A stretch of DNA of 64,000 nt from Candidatus Cloacimonadota bacterium (GCA_020532085.1 JAJBAV010000002.1:1-64000); one strand, 5' to 3'; positions 1 through 8,600 are shown, counted from the stretch's first letter. The notes: generated from the letters alone by a model not told the origin. Numbers and translations are program-made.

Positions 1-183
1 AACCATATCCACCAGAGTGAGTTAATTACCTCCAGGTTTCAGCATGAAGATCGGAGGGATATTGGCGTAGGGGCTGTTTGGCTAAACAACAAAATTGAGT
101 GTCCACTATTTCAGGACTTGACACGACCCGGGGATGAGCCAAATTTTCCTCTGATTTTCACACCTGGATGCCCTGGGGAATGA
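1..183 (+). CDS. Possible C-terminal fragment of a protein cut by the window edge
   Basis: Reading frame 1 is open from the first base for 60 codons and ends in TGA at 181-183. The product reads like ordinary protein (for example DIGVGAVWLNNKIECPLFQD and a C-terminal FTPGCPGE), but I recognise no family. The start would lie outside the window. An open frame of this length at an edge is not rare by chance, so this is a weak call. The next gene (HU) is on the opposite strand, and the two would share the bidirectional hairpin at 259-290. Confidence 0.3.
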   Translation, partial: NHIHQSELITSRFQHEDRRDIGVGAVWLNNKIECPLFQDLTRPGDEPNFPLIFTPGCPGE

Positions 184-258
184 GTTGGGTTTCGGTGAAA
201 GCCTGGTCCCGCCCGCAAGCTAAGCGGGAAGCGAGCTGGGGTCTGATTTCCCGGCGCG

Positions 259-290
259 AAAAAAGGCGGGAATCGCTTCCCGCCTTTTTT
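259..290 (-). terminator. Rho-independent terminator of the HU gene (bidirectional)
   Basis: A 14-bp perfect stem (259-272 with 277-290) has a TCGC loop. It consists of a GGCGGGAA core flanked by six A on one side and six T on the other, so it can stop transcription from both strands. It lies 18 bases after the HU stop codon. Confidence 0.85.
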
Positions 291-307
291 AGGATGTCAA
301 TTATGGA

Positions 308-595
308 TTATTTCTTTTTCCCGGCCTTGACAGCTTCTTTGAGCTTCTTGCCTGCTTTGAAGACAGGAACTTTACGGGCTGGGATCTTGAGGGGTTTCTT
401 GGTCTTGGGGTTGACGCCATTGCGGGCTTTGCGATGGGCAACACTGAAGGAACCAAAGCCGACAAGGGAGACTTTTTCATCTTTCTTGAGAGCTTGCGTA
501 ACACCCTCTAACATTGCGTTGAGTGCGATGCCGGCTGTTTTCTGCGAAATTCCGGCGGTCCCTGCGATCTTTTTGATTAAATCATCTCTGCTCAT
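308..595 (-). CDS. hup: HU family DNA-binding protein
   Basis: This 95-residue protein has the usual length of HU. HU dimers bend and compact DNA in the nucleoid. The N-terminal helices (MSRDDLIKKIAGTAGISQKT) carry the dimer core. The central GFGSFSV turn leads into the DNA-binding arm, with its RNGVNPKTKKPLKIPA signature at about residues 57-73 and the minor-groove proline. The tail KAGKKLKEAVKAGKKK is unusually lysine-rich. An AAGGAGG ribosome site lies just before the ATG. The gene is monocistronic, with its own promoter (about 644-673) and terminator (259-290). Family assignment is secure; HU cannot be told from IHF subtypes with certainty, but the arm is HU-like. Confidence 0.96.
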   Translation of the reverse strand: MSRDDLIKKIAGTAGISQKTAGIALNAMLEGVTQALKKDEKVSLVGFGSFSVAHRKARNGVNPKTKKPLKIPARKVPVFKAGKKLKEAVKAGKKK

Positions 596-643
596 TTTAC
601 CTCCTTGGGGTTGTATTTAAAGAGTAAGAGATAATACGGTGCT

Positions 644-673
644 ATTAAAAACGGGGTCTGGAAAATCTGTCAA
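644..673 (-). promoter_or_regulatory. Probable promoter of the HU gene
   Basis: On the minus strand a perfect TTGACA (673-668) is followed after 18 bases by TTTAAT (649-644). It lies 49-78 bases upstream of the HU start. Inferred from consensus and position only. Confidence 0.5.
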
Positions 674-833
674 CAAAAAAATGCTGTTTTCACAGCACTT
701 TAGCGTTCCCGGGCAACGCAAAACCGTAGTCGTGAAATGCCAACTGACTGTGGGGCAAGCAGAAACGAAATCCAAATGGGAGTGAAAAAAAACTGCAAAA
801 AATACCGTTCTTGCTGCCTGCTAGCTTTTTACA

Positions 834-861
834 TTGACAAAAAAAGGCTCCTGTAACGTTG
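834..861 (+). promoter_or_regulatory. Probable promoter of the TPR lipoprotein gene
   Basis: TTGACA at 834-839 is followed by TAACGTTG at 854-861. The second box resembles the TAnnTTTG -7 element of Bacteroidota promoters more than TATAAT. The start codon is 31 bases further on. Inference from sequence only. Confidence 0.4.
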
Positions 862-892
862 TTGTTCCAACAGAAAATTCACTGGAGGAATA

Positions 893-2074
893 ATGAAAAA
901 ATATGCATACCTGCTTGCGATGCTGCTGACAGTCCTTATGGTGCTGTCCGCCTGCAGCGGAAACAAAAAGATCGAAGAACCGGTGGAACCGCCGCCCACA
1001 CCGCTGGAACTGGCCAAAGCCGCCGAGGACACCGCTCTCGTCAACGTCGAGGATGGAAACTTCGCCTTGGCATTGGAATACTACAACCAGGCCAAGGATT
1101 ACTACCTGCTGGCCCAGCCTGAAGCCGCGCCCACGGATTCGGTGGACGTGAACATCGAACTGATCCAGAAAAACATCGCTTTCACCTATCAGAACCTGGC
1201 CCAGGAAAGCGATCAGTATCAGCAGTATGATGACGCGATCACGGAATTTGAAAGCGCCGCCAACATCTACAAAAGCCTGGTGCCGCTCACCATGACCGCC
1301 ACGGAGCGCGACGCCATCGTGGCCGGCCTCTACCGCAACATGGCCTTCACCGCTCAAAAAGCCGGCCAGTTCGAACGCGCCCTGGGTTATTACGACAACG
1401 TGCTTCAAACCGAGCCTGGTAACTCCGACGTGCTGATGTCCAAGTACAGCATCCTCAAAAACGACATTGGCGACCAGGTTCGCGCTTATCAGGTGCTGAA
1501 GGATTACGCCGAGGCTTCCGGCGACGTGAACGCCTATCTGGTGCTGGCCTCAGCCTATCGCGATGAAGGCGACGACAACACCGCGGCCATCTATTACGAC
1601 AAAGCCCTCGAACTGAGCGAAACCCCGATGGTGTACTCCACCGTGGCCGATTTCTACCGTGGGATCAAGAACTACAAGAAATCCAACGACGTGCTGCTCA
1701 AACTGATCGCGGCCACCACGGACAACGCCTCCAACGCCCTCGCCTACCGCATCATGGCCGATAACTACGACAAGCTGAACAACACCTCCAAGAAGCTCGA
1801 ATACTACGACAAATCCCTGGACTTGGAGCCCAACGCCGACGTGGCCCTGGCCCTGGCCAATCACTGGAACAAGCAGAAAAGCTGGGCCAAGGTGGTAACC
1901 TATGCCACCAAGGCCATCAACGTCGATTCTTCCAAGGCCGCGGCTTATCTGCTGCGCGGCAACGCCTATTTCATGCAGAAGAAGTATGATGCCGCCAAAG
2001 CCGACCTGCAAAGAATCGTTAACGATCCGAACTACGGCTCCAGCGCTTCCGCCATTCTCAAGAAGATCAAATAA
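893..2074 (+). CDS. TPR-repeat lipoprotein
   Basis: A 393-residue protein with an N-terminal lipoprotein signal: Lys-Lys, a hydrophobic stretch, and the lipobox LSAC with the acylated Cys at residue 21. It is therefore probably anchored in a membrane facing the periplasm. The rest is helical with repeated TPR-like motifs, for example NFALALEYYNQAKDYY, QFERALGYYDNVLQTEPGN, KKLEYYDKSLDLEPN and KKYDAAKADLQRIVND, spread over about residues 45-385. TPR proteins are protein-protein scaffolds; the partner is unknown. GGAGG at 884-888 fixes the start. A strong hairpin terminator at 2090-2126 separates it from umuD, so it is transcribed alone. Confidence 0.9.
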   Translation: MKKYAYLLAMLLTVLMVLSACSGNKKIEEPVEPPPTPLELAKAAEDTALVNVEDGNFALALEYYNQAKDYYLLAQPEAAPTDSVDVNIELIQKNIAFTYQNLAQESDQYQQYDDAITEFESAANIYKSLVPLTMTATERDAIVAGLYRNMAFTAQKAGQFERALGYYDNVLQTEPGNSDVLMSKYSILKNDIGDQVRAYQVLKDYAEASGDVNAYLVLASAYRDEGDDNTAAIYYDKALELSETPMVYSTVADFYRGIKNYKKSNDVLLKLIAATTDNASNALAYRIMADNYDKLNNTSKKLEYYDKSLDLEPNADVALALANHWNKQKSWAKVVTYATKAINVDSSKAAAYLLRGNAYFMQKKYDAAKADLQRIVNDPNYGSSASAILKKIK

Positions 2075-2089
2075 TCAAGTCATATTCGG

Positions 2090-2126
2090 CAGTCAACCGT
2101 GCGTGTTCACGGTTGACTGTTGTTTT
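2090..2126 (+). terminator. Rho-independent terminator after the TPR lipoprotein
   Basis: A perfect 12-bp stem CAGTCAACCGTG (2090-2101) / CACGGTTGACTG (2108-2119) has a 6-base loop and is followed by TTGTTTT. It lies 15 bases after the stop codon. Confidence 0.85.
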
Positions 2127-2140
2127 CTGAGGTCTCCGCG

Positions 2141-2590
2141 ATGCCCAAAAAGATCAAGTCCGACGGCTCGGTGAAGGCGCTCTACGGCGTCAGCACCGAA
2201 ACCAAGCTCAAACGCCCGCTGATCGGCAGCACTGTTCCGGCCGGCTTTCCCTCTCCCGCCACCGATTACATCGAAGGCCTGCTGGACCTCAATGAATATC
2301 TGATCAAGCACAAGGCCGCCACCTTTTTCGCCCGGGTGGGAGGCGATTCGATGATCGGTTGCGGCATTTTTCCGGATGACATCGTGATCGTGGACAGAGC
2401 TTTGGAGGCCAACCACAACTCGGTGGTGCTGGTGCGCTATGACGGGGAATTCACGATCAAGAAGCTGCGCGTCGAAAAGGGAGAGTATTTCCTGGTTTCC
2501 GAAAACGAGTCCTACCCGGCCATCAAGATCAACGAGGAGCTCGATTTCGTGATCTGGGGCGTAGTCACCACCGTGATTCACAAAGTGTAG
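2141..2590 (+). CDS. umuD: UmuD-like S24 family self-cleaving protein
   Basis: This 149-residue protein aligns along its length with UmuD, the SOS mutagenesis subunit that cleaves itself on RecA filaments. It has the pre-site region GFPSPATDYIEG, the catalytic serine in GGDSM (Ser70) and the catalytic lysine in GEFTIKKL (Lys107). The Ser-Lys spacing of 37 equals that of E. coli UmuD (60/97). The expected scissile bond is Ala34-Gly35, a LexA-type Ala-Gly rather than the Cys-Gly of E. coli UmuD. There is no LexA-type helix-turn-helix. An upstream TTG at 2120 is in frame, but the ATG at 2141 follows a GAGG and is preferred. No umuC (Y-family polymerase) lies next to it. The next gene starts 3 bases after the stop. 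Confidence 0.88.
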   Translation: MPKKIKSDGSVKALYGVSTETKLKRPLIGSTVPAGFPSPATDYIEGLLDLNEYLIKHKAATFFARVGGDSMIGCGIFPDDIVIVDRALEANHNSVVLVRYDGEFTIKKLRVEKGEYFLVSENESYPAIKINEELDFVIWGVVTTVIHKV

Positions 2591-2593
2591 CGC

Positions 2594-5500
2594 GTGCGCC
2601 TGCCATTCCTTGCCGCGGTCCTGGTCCTGATCCTGTTTTCGCCGCTGGCGGCGCAATCCCTGGTGCTGGAGCAAAGCCTGCTTTTGCTGCCGGACCAGCT
2701 TGACTACCAGATCGCGCCAGGCCCCATCGTTACAGGTTCAGAATCCGTTTTTGCCGACACCCTGCTCTTGATTCCGGGTTTGGATTACCGGCTGGATCAC
2801 CGTGCCGGGACCCTCACCCTGTTGCGCTTTCCCGAGGCGGAATATCTGCGCGTCAGCTGCCTGCAAGTGCCGCCTGAACTGGCCCGCCCGCGCCAGCTCT
2901 ACCGCGAGCTGGATCCCTCCGACAGCCTCTTCCAAAGCGTGGCGCCCCGCCCGCGCAACTGGCTTCCAGACGATGGCAAACTGCTCATCTCCGGCGCCAA
3001 GACCTTTGCCATCACCTTCTCCGACGAAGATGCCTTCGACCTGAAGCAGTCGCTGTTCGTGAATCTGAACGGCGAGCTTTCCCGCAACGTGAACATTGCC
3101 GCCCAGCTTTCCGACAGCCAGTCCAAACTTACTCCGGAAGGCGATTCCAAGGAACTAAGCAGCCTGGACAAGGTGTTCATCCGAGTGTACGGCAAACAAT
3201 ACGAGATCGCGATGGGCGACCTCGACTGGGAATTCACCGACACCCGCTATATCAACTACCGCACCAGCATCGAGGGCCTGAACGCCTGGTACCGCGACCG
3301 CCATTTCGCCCAGGCCGGCTTCACCGCCGCCGCGGGCAAACCGGCCAGCCAGGCCATCACCGTGGTCGACGGCAAACAGGGCCCCTATTACCTCAATCCC
3401 ACAGGCTGGCAGAGCTCGTATCTGATCACCGCCGGCAGCGAACAGATCTTCCGCAACGGCGTCCTGCTGGAACGAGGCACAGACTATTACATCGACTACT
3501 CGGAAGGTTCGGTGATGTTTCGCAGCCTGGTGGTCTCCAGTGACCAGATCAACGCCTGGTTTCAATACGCGGATGAACATTACAAGCAATCCACCCTCTT
3601 CAATTCCTCCCGGATCCAGGTGCTGCCCGGCCTCTCGCTCGCGCATCACTTCATCCGCCAGACCGATGCCAAAGACGCTCCTCTGCTTTATCAGTTCAGC
3701 CCCGCGGACCTCGATTCGCTGAGCGCGGCGGGAGACCGCCTGGCCTGGGGAAACGGCGTCGTGCTGGTGGATCCCGGCCTGGGCAGCTATCTGCTGAGGC
3801 AGACGGAAGACGGCATTCCCTACTACGAATACGCCGCGGGCGACACCACCGCGGTCTACAACGTCACTTTCAGCTTCATGGGCCTGGGCGGCGGTGATTA
3901 TGAAGAATATTCCAGCGGCAAATTCCGCTACGTGGGTGCCGGACTGGGTTCCTGGCTGCCTCAGAAACGCCTGGTTCCGGCGGTGCTGCGCAACAACGCG
4001 GACCTTGCCCTGAACTATGAGTCCGGGCCTCTGGAGCTGGGCTTGGAAGGCATTTACACCACCAACGACAAGAATGCTTTTTCCGCATTGGACGACGCCG
4101 ACAACCGCGGCGGCCTGCTGGCCGCCTGGGGCCGGCTCAAAACCGGGGAGGTGGACAGGCAAAGCTGGATCGGCCTGGATTTCGAGCGGCGCTGGGCGAA
4201 CAGCTTTCTCTTCAGCCAGCAATCCGGCTACGCGGAAGAATATGACCTCGCGCTGCTGCCCCCGGCCGATTCCCTGGCCCAGTGGCGGCTCGATCTCACC
4301 CTGGGCTCGCGCGCCTGGGAGGCCTGGAAACCTCAACTGACGCTGCGTTACCGGGACATTCCCGGCCTCTACAGCCAGAAAGCGCTGCGTTTGCTCTCAC
4401 AAAGCACTGGGCGTGGCTTGATTCCCGCTCTGAACCTGCGTTCCACCCTTTCCTGGCAAGATCTCGCGGAGGACGCCGGCTCCAGCCTCATGCAGTATCA
4501 CGATCTGGGCGGAAGCTGGGATTTCAACTGGCTCAAAGCCAAACTGCTGGCCACCTACAACAGCCTCGAACACACCCAGCCCTCCCCGGCGGAGCCGGAC
4601 AGCCGCTACTACCGCGTTAATCCCCAGATCACGCTTCGGATGGGCCCAACCAGCCTTTCCCAGCTCAGCTTCACCCAAGACAACAGCTTCCGCAAAGACA
4701 CGGACTGGATCAGCGCCTCCAGCTCGCAAACCTACGCCCTAAAACACAGCACCACCTCCCTCAACCACAGCCTGAACCTCGATTTCACCCACCGCCAGAT
4801 CCAGAGGGAAGGCCCCAAAAACAGCTACAACCTGGTGTCCCTGCGCAACTCCCACTATTTCCTCAAACAGGCGGTGATGCTGCTGGGCAATTACCAACTC
4901 AACCAAACCGAGTTTTTTCCCCGCATCCGCGAGCTGGAATACATCGGCGACGGCCTCGGCCTCTATGACAGCACCGGCGTCTACACCCCGGATGGCGACT
5001 GGGACTACGTTTTCATCACCAGCGGACGCGGGACGCTGAGCTCGGAGGTGAACGGCCAGGTCAGCCTCTACCTCAAGCCCGGAAACCATTTCCCCAAGTG
5101 GAACTGGCTGCGCGGTGACCTCATCCTCCAGGGCACGCTGCAGGATTCGCTGATGACGGATTGGCGCAGCTACCTCATCTTCCCGGAATCCGCGTTCAGC
5201 GCGCCTTCCACCATCTTCGGAAACCAGCGTCTCTCCCAAACCTTCTGGCTGGACCTGGTGCCCGGGCGCGTGGTCGGCAGCCTTGGCGCGAGTTTCAACC
5301 GCAGCCTCGACAACCGCTACCAAAGCCAGTCCCGCGCCTCGGAAGCCCTCTACTCCGCGGAGTTTGACTTCAAGAACTTCTCCGGCAACAATTACAACCT
5401 CCGCTACCAACACAGCAACGAAACCGACTCCCGCTACCTCTCCGACATCACCCTGAACGAGCTCAGGCTGCTGGTCCAGCGCAACTTTTCCCCCAACAAC

Positions 5501-5845
5501 ATCGGCACCCTGAACCTAAGCGGCAGCCTGGAGAACGGACTCAGGCAACAAAGCGGTGAAGGCTACCGCCTGCGCGGCCTGGGCCTGGAACCCGGCTATC
5601 GCGGCGTTTGGGGCAAGAAAGCCCGCGTGAACGGCTCCTTCGGGCTTCGCTACAATTTCCGGGAAGGCGACGATTTTCTGGCCTTCCTGCCCGAAAAACG
5701 GGGCGGATTGCTGCTCAATTGGTCGCTTTCCGCCGTTTACCGCCTCAACAGCTTCAGCTCCGCCACCGCCGAATACAGCGGCACCGCCTATCCGGACCAG
5801 GACGTGAAACACTCGCTCAAGCTGGAATTCAAGGCCGAACTTTGA
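2594..5845 (+). CDS. Large predicted outer-membrane / surface protein
   Basis: A 1083-residue protein starting with GTG 3 bases after umuD. It has a signal peptide (RLPFLAAVLVLILFSPLAAQS). Two copies of a motif of the form GSExxFxxxxLLxxGxDYxxDxxxGxxxx are visible, near residues 48-75 and 278-306. Between them lies a region with VNLNGELSRNVNIAAQLSDSQ and YEIAMGDLDWEF. The C-terminal two thirds alternate short hydrophobic/polar strands with many Tyr, Trp, Asn and Gln (such as LNLDFTHRQI, SLKLEFKAEL) and end in an aromatic-poor LEFKAEL. This pattern suggests an outer-membrane beta-barrel. I do not recognise a named family. The in-line signals resemble large surface proteins of the FCB group. 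Function unknown. Confidence 0.75.
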   Translation: MRLPFLAAVLVLILFSPLAAQSLVLEQSLLLLPDQLDYQIAPGPIVTGSESVFADTLLLIPGLDYRLDHRAGTLTLLRFPEAEYLRVSCLQVPPELARPRQLYRELDPSDSLFQSVAPRPRNWLPDDGKLLISGAKTFAITFSDEDAFDLKQSLFVNLNGELSRNVNIAAQLSDSQSKLTPEGDSKELSSLDKVFIRVYGKQYEIAMGDLDWEFTDTRYINYRTSIEGLNAWYRDRHFAQAGFTAAAGKPASQAITVVDGKQGPYYLNPTGWQSSYLITAGSEQIFRNGVLLERGTDYYIDYSEGSVMFRSLVVSSDQINAWFQYADEHYKQSTLFNSSRIQVLPGLSLAHHFIRQTDAKDAPLLYQFSPADLDSLSAAGDRLAWGNGVVLVDPGLGSYLLRQTEDGIPYYEYAAGDTTAVYNVTFSFMGLGGGDYEEYSSGKFRYVGAGLGSWLPQKRLVPAVLRNNADLALNYESGPLELGLEGIYTTNDKNAFSALDDADNRGGLLAAWGRLKTGEVDRQSWIGLDFERRWANSFLFSQQSGYAEEYDLALLPPADSLAQWRLDLTLGSRAWEAWKPQLTLRYRDIPGLYSQKALRLLSQSTGRGLIPALNLRSTLSWQDLAEDAGSSLMQYHDLGGSWDFNWLKAKLLATYNSLEHTQPSPAEPDSRYYRVNPQITLRMGPTSLSQLSFTQDNSFRKDTDWISASSSQTYALKHSTTSLNHSLNLDFTHRQIQREGPKNSYNLVSLRNSHYFLKQAVMLLGNYQLNQTEFFPRIRELEYIGDGLGLYDSTGVYTPDGDWDYVFITSGRGTLSSEVNGQVSLYLKPGNHFPKWNWLRGDLILQGTLQDSLMTDWRSYLIFPESAFSAPSTIFGNQRLSQTFWLDLVPGRVVGSLGASFNRSLDNRYQSQSRASEALYSAEFDFKNFSGNNYNLRYQHSNETDSRYLSDITLNELRLLVQRNFSPNNIGTLNLSGSLENGLRQQSGEGYRLRGLGLEPGYRGVWGKKARVNGSFGLRYNFREGDDFLAFLPEKRGGLLLNWSLSAVYRLNSFSSATAEYSGTAYPDQDVKHSLKLEFKAEL

Positions 5846-5860
5846 TCCCGGTTGCTGAAC

Positions 5861-6643
5861 ATGACTGAACTCATCTCTCTCACCCCTCTCGACTACGCGC
5901 TCGTGCTGCCCTTCATCTTTCTGGCGGGTCTCATCGATTCCATCGCCGGCGGCGGCGGCCTGATCTCCCTCCCGGCCTACGTCGCGGCCGGATTGCCCAT
6001 GCACACGGCCCTGGCCACGAACAAGTTTTCCTCCGCCTGCGGCACCGTCTTCAGCACAGCCCGCTACCTGCACGCGAAAATGATCGACCTCCCCGTGGCC
6101 TTGGTCAGCGCGGTTTTGGCGCTGCTCGGCTCGTATCTGGGCACCCGTGCCGTGCTCCTGCTTTCCGGCGATTTCCTGCGCTGGCTGCTGCTGGTGGTGA
6201 TACCCGTGATCGCCGTGCTCACCCTCATCCGCAAGAATTTCGGCCGCCAAAACCATTCCCGCCAGCTCAAACTTGGCCTCAGGCTGTTTTTGGGAGGATT
6301 GGCCGGCCTTCTGATCGGCTTCTGGGACGGCTTTTTCGGCCCCGGTACCGGCACCTTCCTCATCCTGGTTTACGCGCTGCTGCTGCACTACGATTTTGTG
6401 GTGGCCAACGGCAACACCAAGGTGGTGAATCTTGCTTCCAATCTGGCCGCGCTCACCGCCTTCCTGATCGCCGGCAAGGTGTATTTCCCCCTGGCAGTGC
6501 CCGCCGCCGCCTTCGGCATCGCCGGAAACCTGATCGGCTCCAAACTGGTGGTCCGCAACGGCAACCGGCTTATCAAACCGATCTTTGTCCTCGCCCTGGT
6601 CCTGCTGCTGGGACGCATCGTCTGGGATCTCTTCAGTCGCTGA
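5861..6643 (+). CDS. TSUP family (TauE/SafE) membrane permease
   Basis: This 260-residue integral membrane protein has eight or so hydrophobic segments and the family's internal duplication. The two halves each begin with an acidic-glycine motif: AGLIDSIAGGGGLISLP near the N-terminus, and IGFWDGFFGPGTGTFL in the middle. TSUP proteins move organic sulfonates, sulfite or related anions, or sulfur compounds, across the inner membrane; the substrate here cannot be told. A TTG at 5852 is in frame, but the ATG at 5861 gives a normal N-terminus and is preferred. It follows the outer-membrane gene by 15 bases and may be cotranscribed with it. Confidence 0.9.
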   Translation: MTELISLTPLDYALVLPFIFLAGLIDSIAGGGGLISLPAYVAAGLPMHTALATNKFSSACGTVFSTARYLHAKMIDLPVALVSAVLALLGSYLGTRAVLLLSGDFLRWLLLVVIPVIAVLTLIRKNFGRQNHSRQLKLGLRLFLGGLAGLLIGFWDGFFGPGTGTFLILVYALLLHYDFVVANGNTKVVNLASNLAALTAFLIAGKVYFPLAVPAAAFGIAGNLIGSKLVVRNGNRLIKPIFVLALVLLLGRIVWDLFSR

Positions 6644-6680
6644 TCCCGCTTCGTTCCAGCCGACTTGCCAAACAAAATCC

Positions 6681-6709
6681 TTGACAGCCGGACCCCTTTC
6701 CGGGAAATG
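6681..6709 (+). promoter_or_regulatory. Probable promoter of tRNA-Leu
   Basis: TTGACA at 6681-6686, a 17-base spacer, then GAAATG at 6704-6709. The mature tRNA begins 17 bases later. The -35 is perfect and the -10 weak. Confidence 0.5.
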
Positions 6710-6725
6710 GCTCCCACAAGCAAGT

Positions 6726-6813
6726 GCTGAAGTGGTGAAATTGGTATACACGCTAGTTTCAGGGACTAGTGAGCGATGAGCTCATGGGGGTTCGAGTCCC
6801 CCCTTCAGCACCA
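6726..6813 (+). tRNA. tRNA-Leu (anticodon CAG)
   Basis: The acceptor stem GCTGAAG (6726-6732) pairs with CTTCAGC (6803-6809). A is the discriminator, and CCA is encoded at 6811-6813. The anticodon arm is CTAGT-TTCAGGG-ACTAG with anticodon CAG at 6760-6762. A long variable arm (about 6770-6784), as in class II tRNAs, and a T arm GGGGGTTCGAGTCCCCC are present. It reads leucine CTG codons. Confidence 0.96.
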
Positions 6814-7274
6814 TTTTTCTGCCCGCGTTTTTCCTCCTCCGTTCCGCTCTGGGTATTGCCATTTTATACGGATTTACGGATTGAACGGATTTACGGATGG
6901 CATCTTGGCGTCCAGCGGGCTTGTGAGCATGGATTACAGGAGAACCAAGGTTCACCCAACAAGCCGAAACTTATGTTACTTTACTCTGTCTCTCTGTCCC
7001 TCTGTTTTGTCTTTTTTCTGTGCCTCGAGATAAATCTCGGGCACCCAACAAGCTGAAGCTTATGTTACGATCACTCTGCTTTTACTGTGGGCTCTCTGTT
7101 TTAAATTCCCTTTTTTCTGAACTCTTTTTCTCTGATTTTGCGCTTTTCCGCGACCCATTCTTCATCGATCTAAAAAATTGGGAAGAGGGATACTCCGCCC
7201 GCCGGGTAATATTTTTGTGGACATTCCGGGCGGGGTTTGATAAATTGTGAACAAGACATCGAAAAAGGAAAACG
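6814..7274 (+). repeat. Intergenic spacer with 17-bp repeat units and a GAGTCCA-type hairpin remnant
   Basis: No coding signal. Positions 6868-6900 hold two units of the 17-bp repeat ACGGATTTACGGATTGA. At 6909-6940 is a degenerate copy of the hairpin seen intact at 13328 and 37993 (core TCCAGC...GAGCATGGATTACAGG). The phrase CACCCAACAAGC(C/T)GAA...CTTATGTTAC occurs twice (about 6953 and 7041), a local direct repeat of about 25 bases with small differences. Confidence 0.6.
7218..7246 (+). promoter_or_regulatory. Probable promoter of the CsgG-like lipoprotein gene
   Basis: TGGACA at 7218-7223, 17-base spacer, TAAATT at 7241-7246; 28 bases before the ATG. Confidence 0.5.
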
Positions 7275-8270
7275 ATGATGAGAACAAAGCTGATCTTCGC
7301 AACCCTGCTGGCGCTGGTTCTGGCCGGATGCGCCACTCAGAGCGTGAACATGGCCATCATGCGCCCGGCCGAGGTGAACCTTTACGACTACACCGCAGTT
7401 GCCATGGGCGACATCTGGGGCCCTCCCCAACAGTGGTTCCGCGCTCAGGATATCCGCGACGCCTTCACCGCCCGCCTCCTGGAAAGCGAATATTTCGAAA
7501 CCATACTCGACCGCCAGTACCTTCAGGCCATCCTGCAGGAGCATTACCTTGCCTGGAACGGTTTTGTGAACGGGGAAACCGCGCCCCAGCTGGGTGAATT
7601 CATCGGCGCCGCAGCCTTGGTGGTCGGCCGGGTCACCCGCGACGAGTACAAAGAGGACATCAGCACGGAAACGGTGACCAAAAAAGACAAGAACGACATG
7701 GAATACGAGGTGCAGAAACACACCCGCACCGGCACCCACTACCTGGGCGTGAACATCCAGATCATGGATGTGCAGACCTCCGCCGTGATCGCCAACAAGC
7801 GCCTCGATACCAGCTTTTCGGATTCCAAGTCCGCCGAGGACCGCCAGCCGCCCAAGATCGACCAGAGCTACCTCTACGGAGTTTGCGTGGACGATCTTTC
7901 CCGCCAGTTCATCCGCACCGTCGCGCCCTACTACGTGAACGTTTCCGCAACCTACGAGCTGGACAAGAAACACCTTCCGGAGCTCAAAACCGCCCACCAG
8001 ATGGTGGTTGTGGGCGAAACCGAACGCGCCCTCGAGATCCTGCAGGCAGCCGCCCTCAAACCGGAGATCCCCGCCAAATCCCGCGCCAAGGCATATTACA
8101 ACCTTGGCCTCATCCAAACTTACACCGGTGCTTACGACAACGCCCTCGCCAACCTTATCCAGGCTCTGGAACTCGTGCCGGGAAACAGCCGCTACAGCCG
8201 CGCCATCCAGATCTGCCGGGATGAACGCCATCAGGCCGAACAGGTGAGGCGGCAGATGGAAGGGGACTGA
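7275..8270 (+). CDS. Lipoprotein with CsgG/LpoB-like fold region and C-terminal TPR
   Basis: This 331-residue protein has a clear lipoprotein signal (lipobox LAGC, Cys at about residue 19). The middle part (about 25-240) has the look of CsgG/LpoB-type proteins: MRPAEVNLYDYTAVAMGDI, then a segment starting IRDAFTARLLESEYFETILDR, a GEFIGAAALVVGRVTRDEY strand, and an amphipathic VNIQIMDVQTSAVIANKRLDTSF strand. In such proteins this region oligomerises or binds envelope partners. The C-terminal 80 residues contain a TPR pair (AKAYYNLGLIQTYTGAYDNALANLIQALELVPGN region). It is likely a periplasm-facing lipoprotein of unknown process. AAGGAA precedes the double ATG. The gene stands alone, and convergent alr follows after a repeat spacer. 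Confidence 0.85.
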   Translation: MMRTKLIFATLLALVLAGCATQSVNMAIMRPAEVNLYDYTAVAMGDIWGPPQQWFRAQDIRDAFTARLLESEYFETILDRQYLQAILQEHYLAWNGFVNGETAPQLGEFIGAAALVVGRVTRDEYKEDISTETVTKKDKNDMEYEVQKHTRTGTHYLGVNIQIMDVQTSAVIANKRLDTSFSDSKSAEDRQPPKIDQSYLYGVCVDDLSRQFIRTVAPYYVNVSATYELDKKHLPELKTAHQMVVVGETERALEILQAAALKPEIPAKSRAKAYYNLGLIQTYTGAYDNALANLIQALELVPGNSRYSRAIQICRDERHQAEQVRRQMEGD

Positions 8271-8600
8271 CTTTTCCCTACGGATTCAACGGATTGAACG
8301 GATTATACGGATCGGCGGGGTGTTGGGATTCTTATACGGGTTTACGGATTGAACGCATTTGCTGATTTGGACGGTTAATCGCCAAGCCTGAACCTGTCAT
8401 TCCGGGAAGCGCGCGTCAGCACGCAGGGTCCCGTCGGGGTCCTCGCCGGACAACCTGTTGGCCGGCGGGGTGATTCGAATCCAGGCCTCTACTGCGTCGT
8501 CCCGGAATGACCTAACAGGGGTGTCTTTAGGTGGGAATGCCCGGAATGACGTAACAGCGTTGGCTTCCCCCTTCTTGCCGAAAATCCTCTCCCTCCAGGG
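8271..8600. repeat. Repeat-packed spacer between convergent genes
   Basis: No gene. At 8280-8315 and 8336-8369 there are diverged 17-bp units of the ACGGATTTACGGATTGA family. From about 8396 to 8560 lies a copy of the long TGTCATTCCGGG repeat (GCGCGTCAGCACGCAGGG, then TCGCCGGACAACCTGTTGGCCGG, then GGTGATTCGAATCCAGGCCT, then two CCGGAATGAC ends). The second copy with the same internal order is at 13578-13690. Confidence 0.7.

Noticed and set aside
80-130. Insertion-sequence end near GTGTCCACTATTTCAGGACTTGACA
   Set aside because: It only recalls ends of some transposons. There is no inverted partner or transposase, and it lies in a possibly coding frame.
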